From Streptomyces sp. S.PNR 29 (GTDB lineage Bacteria; Actinomycetota; Actinomycetes; Streptomycetales; Streptomycetaceae), in the NCBI RefSeq assembly GCF_030386795.1, contig NZ_JANUQM010000008.1, forward strand, positions 1 through 64,000: 64,000 bases of DNA. Reading direction: 5' to 3'. The position numbers and the translations under genes are program-made. Below, piece by piece: positions 61,655 to 64,000 of the stretch. Under the pieces are notes generated by a model. The model worked only from the letters and a program-made list of their open reading frames with translations. It ran no database searches and was not told where the DNA came from. Numbering within the stretch: position 1 is the stretch's first letter; the number at the start of each line of letters is the position of its first letter.

Positions 61655-63031
61655 CTACAACCGCTGCCACAGGGCCGGAGTGGCCTCGGGCGACCAGGAG
61701 CCCTGCGCCTGGTGGCTCTGCAGGCACTGGTAGCGCACTCCCGCGTGGGTCACCGTGGCCCCGGCCTCGTAGACGCGGCCCGCGGCCCACGCCTTCGTGC
61801 CGTTGCCCTGCGGCGGGGCGGGCGGATCGGCCTGAGCGGACGTGGTCCTCAGGGTGAGGCCGTAGGTGCTCAGGATCGGATTGACGGGCTGGTAGAAGGT
61901 GGTTCCGCCGCTCCGGCAGTCACCGGAGCCGCCGGACGTGACGCCCTGCGCCTGGGCGCCCGAGACGAAGGGGCCGCCGGAGTCGCCCGGTTCGGCGCAC
62001 ACCGTGGTCCGGGTCACGCCGTAGATGGTGCCCTCGGGGTATCTGACACTCGTGTTGTGCTGCTGGATGGTGCCGCAGTGCCACCCTGTCGTGGAACCGG
62101 AGCGGCAGACCGACGCGCCGACGAGCGCCTGGACCGAGCCGGTGACCTGCGCCCTCTGGCCCCCCTGCCCCCTGATGTCAGCGGTGGCGCGCCAGCCGCT
62201 GTTGACGCCCACCCAGGCCATGTCCCGGACGGGGAACGTGGACGCCTGGACCGTTCCCTGGGCGGCCCCGTTGAAGCCGGTGGTCCTGGCTCCGGCCCTG
62301 CCGCAGTGGCCCGCCGTGGCGAATCCCTGTGTCTGGCCCCTGGTGACGGAGAAACCGATGGAGCAGCGGGCGGTGCCGTTGATGTAGTAGGCGTCACCGC
62401 CGACGAGGTCCTCCAGCAGCCGCGGCCGGTCCGCCGACACCCGGACGCCCACGCCCTGGTCCTGGACGCCCGCGGCCTTGATGAAGGAGGTCGCGGCCGA
62501 CAGCTTCGTCGCCTGGACGACGACCCGGTTCGCCGGCAGGTCGACATACCAGACCGGTGTCTCGCGCGTCCCGCCCCGGACGGCGGCCGCGTCCAGCTTC
62601 TCCTTGACGGCTTCGAGGTCGCTGAGCGGCTTCTTGACGACCGCGGCCTTCGCGCCCTGGGCCTGGATGACGGGCACGTCGGCGGCGTGGGTGGTGGCGA
62701 CGGTGAGCTCGGCGGAGGTCGCCCCCCGTACCCAGGCGCCGGCGAAGTGCTTGCCCAGGGCGATGCGCAGGCGGCCCGCCCGGGTGCCCGCCTCCGCCTC
62801 GTTGACCAGCCGTGCGGCCGCCTGGGCCGGCGTCAGCTTCAGGTCGCGCTCCAGGGCGCGCAGCACCTGCGCCGACGGCTTGTCGGCGCCGAGCGTCTGC
62901 GCGGCGGTGGGCAGGGGGCCCGGCGCGGGCGGCTGCTCGGCCGCCACGGCCGAGGTGGTCCCCATGAGGACGAGGGCGCCGAGAGCGGTCAGGGCGGCGC
63001 GGCTCCTGACCGCGCCATGTCTGCCGACCAT
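61655..63031 (-). CDS. Secreted S1-family (streptogrisin-type) serine protease with chitin-binding tail
   Basis: A 458-residue preproprotease. Signal peptide (residues 1-31), a long propeptide (about 32-195), a chymotrypsin-like domain with the triad His (ATAGHC), Asp (RDMAWV) and Ser (EPGDSGGPF), a short Pro-rich linker (ADPPAPPQGN) and a C-terminal carbohydrate-binding module type 5/12 (KAWAAGRVYEAG to the end; aromatic residues typical of chitin binding). It resembles streptogrisin C in layout. The ATG at 63031 is preceded by AAGGAGG. It is expected to be secreted and self-processed. Confidence 0.93.
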   Translation of the reverse strand: MVGRHGAVRSRAALTALGALVLMGTTSAVAAEQPPAPGPLPTAAQTLGADKPSAQVLRALERDLKLTPAQAAARLVNEAEAGTRAGRLRIALGKHFAGAWVRGATSAELTVATTHAADVPVIQAQGAKAAVVKKPLSDLEAVKEKLDAAAVRGGTRETPVWYVDLPANRVVVQATKLSAATSFIKAAGVQDQGVGVRVSADRPRLLEDLVGGDAYYINGTARCSIGFSVTRGQTQGFATAGHCGRAGARTTGFNGAAQGTVQASTFPVRDMAWVGVNSGWRATADIRGQGGQRAQVTGSVQALVGASVCRSGSTTGWHCGTIQQHNTSVRYPEGTIYGVTRTTVCAEPGDSGGPFVSGAQAQGVTSGGSGDCRSGGTTFYQPVNPILSTYGLTLRTTSAQADPPAPPQGNGTKAWAAGRVYEAGATVTHAGVRYQCLQSHQAQGSWSPEATPALWQRL

Positions 63032-64000
63032 GGGTGTGCCTCCTTCGGACAAGGGTGGGTGTGCGTCAGAAGCCTTAGGCCTAGCCGGAAAGCCCCGGAG
63101 CGATGTCGGCGGCGGGTGTCTTTCGCGCTTTGGGGGACGCCCAGGGGTGCCATGTGCAGTACGCGGACGGGCGGGGAGCCGTCGGGGCGGCCAGGCCCCT
63201 GCAGGGACTGCGTTGACTCATCGCTGGCGTACGGCCTGATCCCGGAGGCCCACCAGGGCGAAGGACACGCCGAGCTGAAGCACTTCGCCCGACCGGCCCA
63301 GCCGGTGGACGTTGCGCATCGAACGAGCAAGGGACGCGGCGGAGTTGGACGCCGGCGTCGTCAACGCGACCGGTGGCCCCGCACCCGACGCCTGGCGGCG
63401 CGTCGTCGCCCTGCTGATCCAGTCCTTCGAGGCCCCGGCCCGCGGTCCCCTGCCCGCCTCGCCCGAGCATGACGCCCTCTACCAGGCCATGCTCCGTCCC
63501 GGTCCGGCGGGCGCCGCGGCTCCGGAGTAGGCGTCGCTCCCAGGTTGCCCCCGTCCAGCGGCACAGCCACCTGATGGCAAGGCCCGCGGCGCGACCCCTG
63601 GCGTCACGGCGCTGATCCACGACGACCAGGGGTGCGCCGGCGCATGCTCGGCCTCGCGCTCGGAGGGGCGGCGCAGGCGTCGGCGTCCGGCCGGCCAGGA
63701 CACCAGCACACCTGATGGACAGCTGCCTGTACCACGGCGTCACCGTGATGCGCGCGGCCTGCTCGGCTCGTCCGCCGCCCGGAGTATGCGTCATTGCAGC
63801 CTCCCTGATCGCGCGCCACCGAGCCCGATCGGTGCGCGCCGGCATGTCCTCGCCCTTCGTCGGTATCGCCGCAGTCCCCCACAACGCGGTCAGAGCCATG
63901 GGCAAGGGAGCCCCACCAGGAAGGACGTCTTCGGTGCCGAGCGTGAAGGAAACCAGCCGGTTGCCGCGGTGATCGACAGCGAGGGGCTTGGAGGAAGGAT
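63032..64000. other. Right-end region without a supported gene; possible TetR remnant at 63312-63530
   Basis: Frames are open on both strands but none combines a good ribosome site with convincing sequence. The + strand frame 63312-63530 encodes ARDAAELDAGVVNATG and VALLIQSFEAP, which looks like the C-terminal end of a TetR-type regulator without its DNA-binding half, so it may be a gene remnant. The rest appears decayed or non-coding. Confidence 0.35.

Noticed and set aside
63081..63905. A 274-codon minus-strand frame at the right end.
   Set aside because: No convincing start, no motif, and an Arg/Gly-rich composition typical of shadow frames in high-GC DNA.

Overview
The window is high-GC, densely coded DNA of the kind found in Streptomyces: GTG and TTG starts, GGAGG-type ribosome sites, stop-start overlaps (ATGA, GTGA), SpoIIE/GAF regulators, a secreted S1 protease with a chitin-binding tail, a beta-propeller phytase, and rare TTA codons that suggest bldA control. 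No rRNA, tRNA or CRISPR array was seen.

Positions 1 to about 33,800 form one hybrid PKS/NRPS biosynthetic cluster whose far end lies left of the window. It has two divergent halves on either side of a 0.7 kb gap near 13,900. The leftward half is the assembly line: an NRPS (degenerate C, A with an Asp-like pocket, PCP; 10296-13538), two KS-AT-KR-ACP modules (5714-10303 and 1089-5717), and the KS of a third module cut by the window edge. Every complete module keeps a KR and has no DH, and both AT domains look malonyl-type, so the backbone should be a hydroxylated chain on an amino-acid starter. The KS of the last two genes is a mosaic of near-identical and divergent blocks. The AT of the middle gene sits in a 1.6 kb block with very different codon use.

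The rightward half (14260-33781) makes and moves building blocks and exports the product. It holds a threonine-synthase-like PLP enzyme, an FkbI-like acyl dehydrogenase, a type II thioesterase, free-standing C, PCP, C-PCP and C proteins, and a heterodimeric ABC exporter with complementary defects. It also carries three amino-acid loading cassettes: a free A domain plus ACP; an aminoacyl:carrier-protein ligase (class II tRNA-synthetase fold) plus ACP and a transglutaminase-like enzyme; and a SyrB1/SyrB2/SyrC-type set (Thr-like A-PCP, non-heme iron halogenase with the HxA motif, Cys-nucleophile acyl shuttle). The last set predicts chlorination of carrier-bound threonine and transfer in trans. 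I cannot name the product; the combination looks unusual.

From about 33,900 to the end the genes look like ordinary chromosomal Streptomyces content. They include two SpoIIE-type phosphatase regulators, an FAD monooxygenase, a DHODH-like membrane protein, a YbdK-like ligase, an ATP-grasp ligase with a CocE-type hydrolase, a VOC protein, two zinc alcohol dehydrogenases, an IclR/IlvD divergent pair with a palindromic intergenic site, a Met/His-rich membrane protein followed by an ECF sigma factor, and a phytase whose stop codon lies in a 187-bp MITE-like inverted-repeat element. Near the right end are an M20 amidohydrolase and the S1 protease. The last kilobase holds no gene I can support.
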